Origin: Mucilaginibacter sp.
Lineage (GTDB): Bacteria; Bacteroidota; Bacteroidia; Sphingobacteriales; Sphingobacteriaceae
Assembly (NCBI GenBank): GCA_025934475.1
Contig: JAICXZ010000001.1
Span: forward strand, 1 to 23,387
Direction of reading: 5' to 3'
DNA: 23,387 nucleotides
Positions 23,212-23,387 of the stretch are shown piece by piece. Every line of letters starts with the position of its first letter. The stretch's first letter is position 1. Position numbers and translations under genes: made by a program. The notes beneath the pieces are model-generated. The model saw only the letters and a program-made list of their open reading frames with translations, had not been told where the DNA came from and made no database searches.

Positions 23212-23387
23212 CGAACCCTCGTCCAAACATGGTATAAGGTAACCTTTCTACATGCTTAGCAGCTATTAAATTGTAGGAAAGGGGAAGGTTAGCTGCTTAC
23301 CTGTACCGTCTTCCTTAGGTGCTTTATCTTATTCCGTTATCACACCTTAACAGAACCAGTTTTGTTTTTCGATGCCCCGGTTGCCGG
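23196..23387 (-). ncRNA. ssrA: transfer-messenger RNA (ssrA), 3' part
   Basis: Read on the minus strand, the last 192 bases of a tmRNA gene. The end shows a T-arm (GAGGG, TTCGAAT, CCCTC) followed by the acceptor strand CGGCTCC and the discriminator A at 23196; CCA is not encoded. Upstream are G/C-rich and pyrimidine-rich stretches that fit the pseudoknots. The tag-coding part and the 5' end lie beyond the window. tmRNA rescues stalled ribosomes and is a known target for integrating elements. Confidence 0.93.

Noticed and set aside
1..23387. CRISPR array, rRNA or complete tRNA genes
   Set aside because: No regularly spaced repeats and no cloverleaf apart from the tRNA-like end of ssrA were seen on either strand.

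Overview
The window looks like a piece of a Bacteroidota chromosome, probably Sphingobacteriaceae (Mucilaginibacter or Pedobacter-like). Three things suggest this: the protein families (a MobB/MobC pair of Bacteroides type, a CheB-CheR-PAS-kinase fusion, an AsmA/AI-2E pair), the Bacteroidota -7 boxes of form TAnnTTTG, and the ssrA 3' end. Assignment to genus is inference.

Almost the whole window is one integrated element. The 3' end of the tmRNA gene (ssrA, minus strand) enters from the right edge and ends at about 23196. Its last 18 bases, AGTGGAGCCGGAGGGATT on the plus strand, are repeated at 49-66 at the far left. Next to the left copy lies a perfect 52-base palindrome (1-52), best read as the original ssrA terminator pushed away by the insertion. 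Between the repeats are about 23.1 kb. A tyrosine recombinase gene lies directly beside ssrA, followed by an ORF6N gene broken by one missing base, an unknown coiled-coil gene, three small DNA-binding or accessory genes, a hairpin-rich probable oriT, and mobC-mobB plus a membrane protein gene. There are no mating-pore or coupling-protein genes, so this is best called an integrative and mobilizable element (IME).

The left two thirds (about 0.75-16.4 kb) are cargo, mainly for the envelope and for signalling: an AsmA-like protein with an AI-2E/PerM-type membrane protein; a membrane cytochrome b fused to a sulfite-oxidase-fold molybdopterin domain; a PAS histidine kinase; a tight five-gene operon running from a fatty-acid desaturase through three very small or unknown proteins to an Omp85-type outer-membrane barrel; and a 1177-residue CheB-CheR-PAS-PAS-histidine kinase followed by a single-domain response regulator. 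Two decayed kinase pieces flank the molybdopterin gene. One is an N-terminal half on the plus strand and the other a C-terminal half on the minus strand, as if one kinase gene had been split by an inversion.

Long gene-poor stretches (67-872, 4456-5356, 7028-7673, 8862-9300, 11981-12361, 16382-17082) hold degraded sequence, regulatory signals or nothing I recognise. The most unusual items are the ssrA insertion with its displaced terminator and candidate integrase arm sites at both ends, the chain of mutually exclusive hairpins in front of mobC, a covarying palindrome found both before and inside the ORF6N gene, and the desaturase-to-barrel operon with unlisted small proteins.
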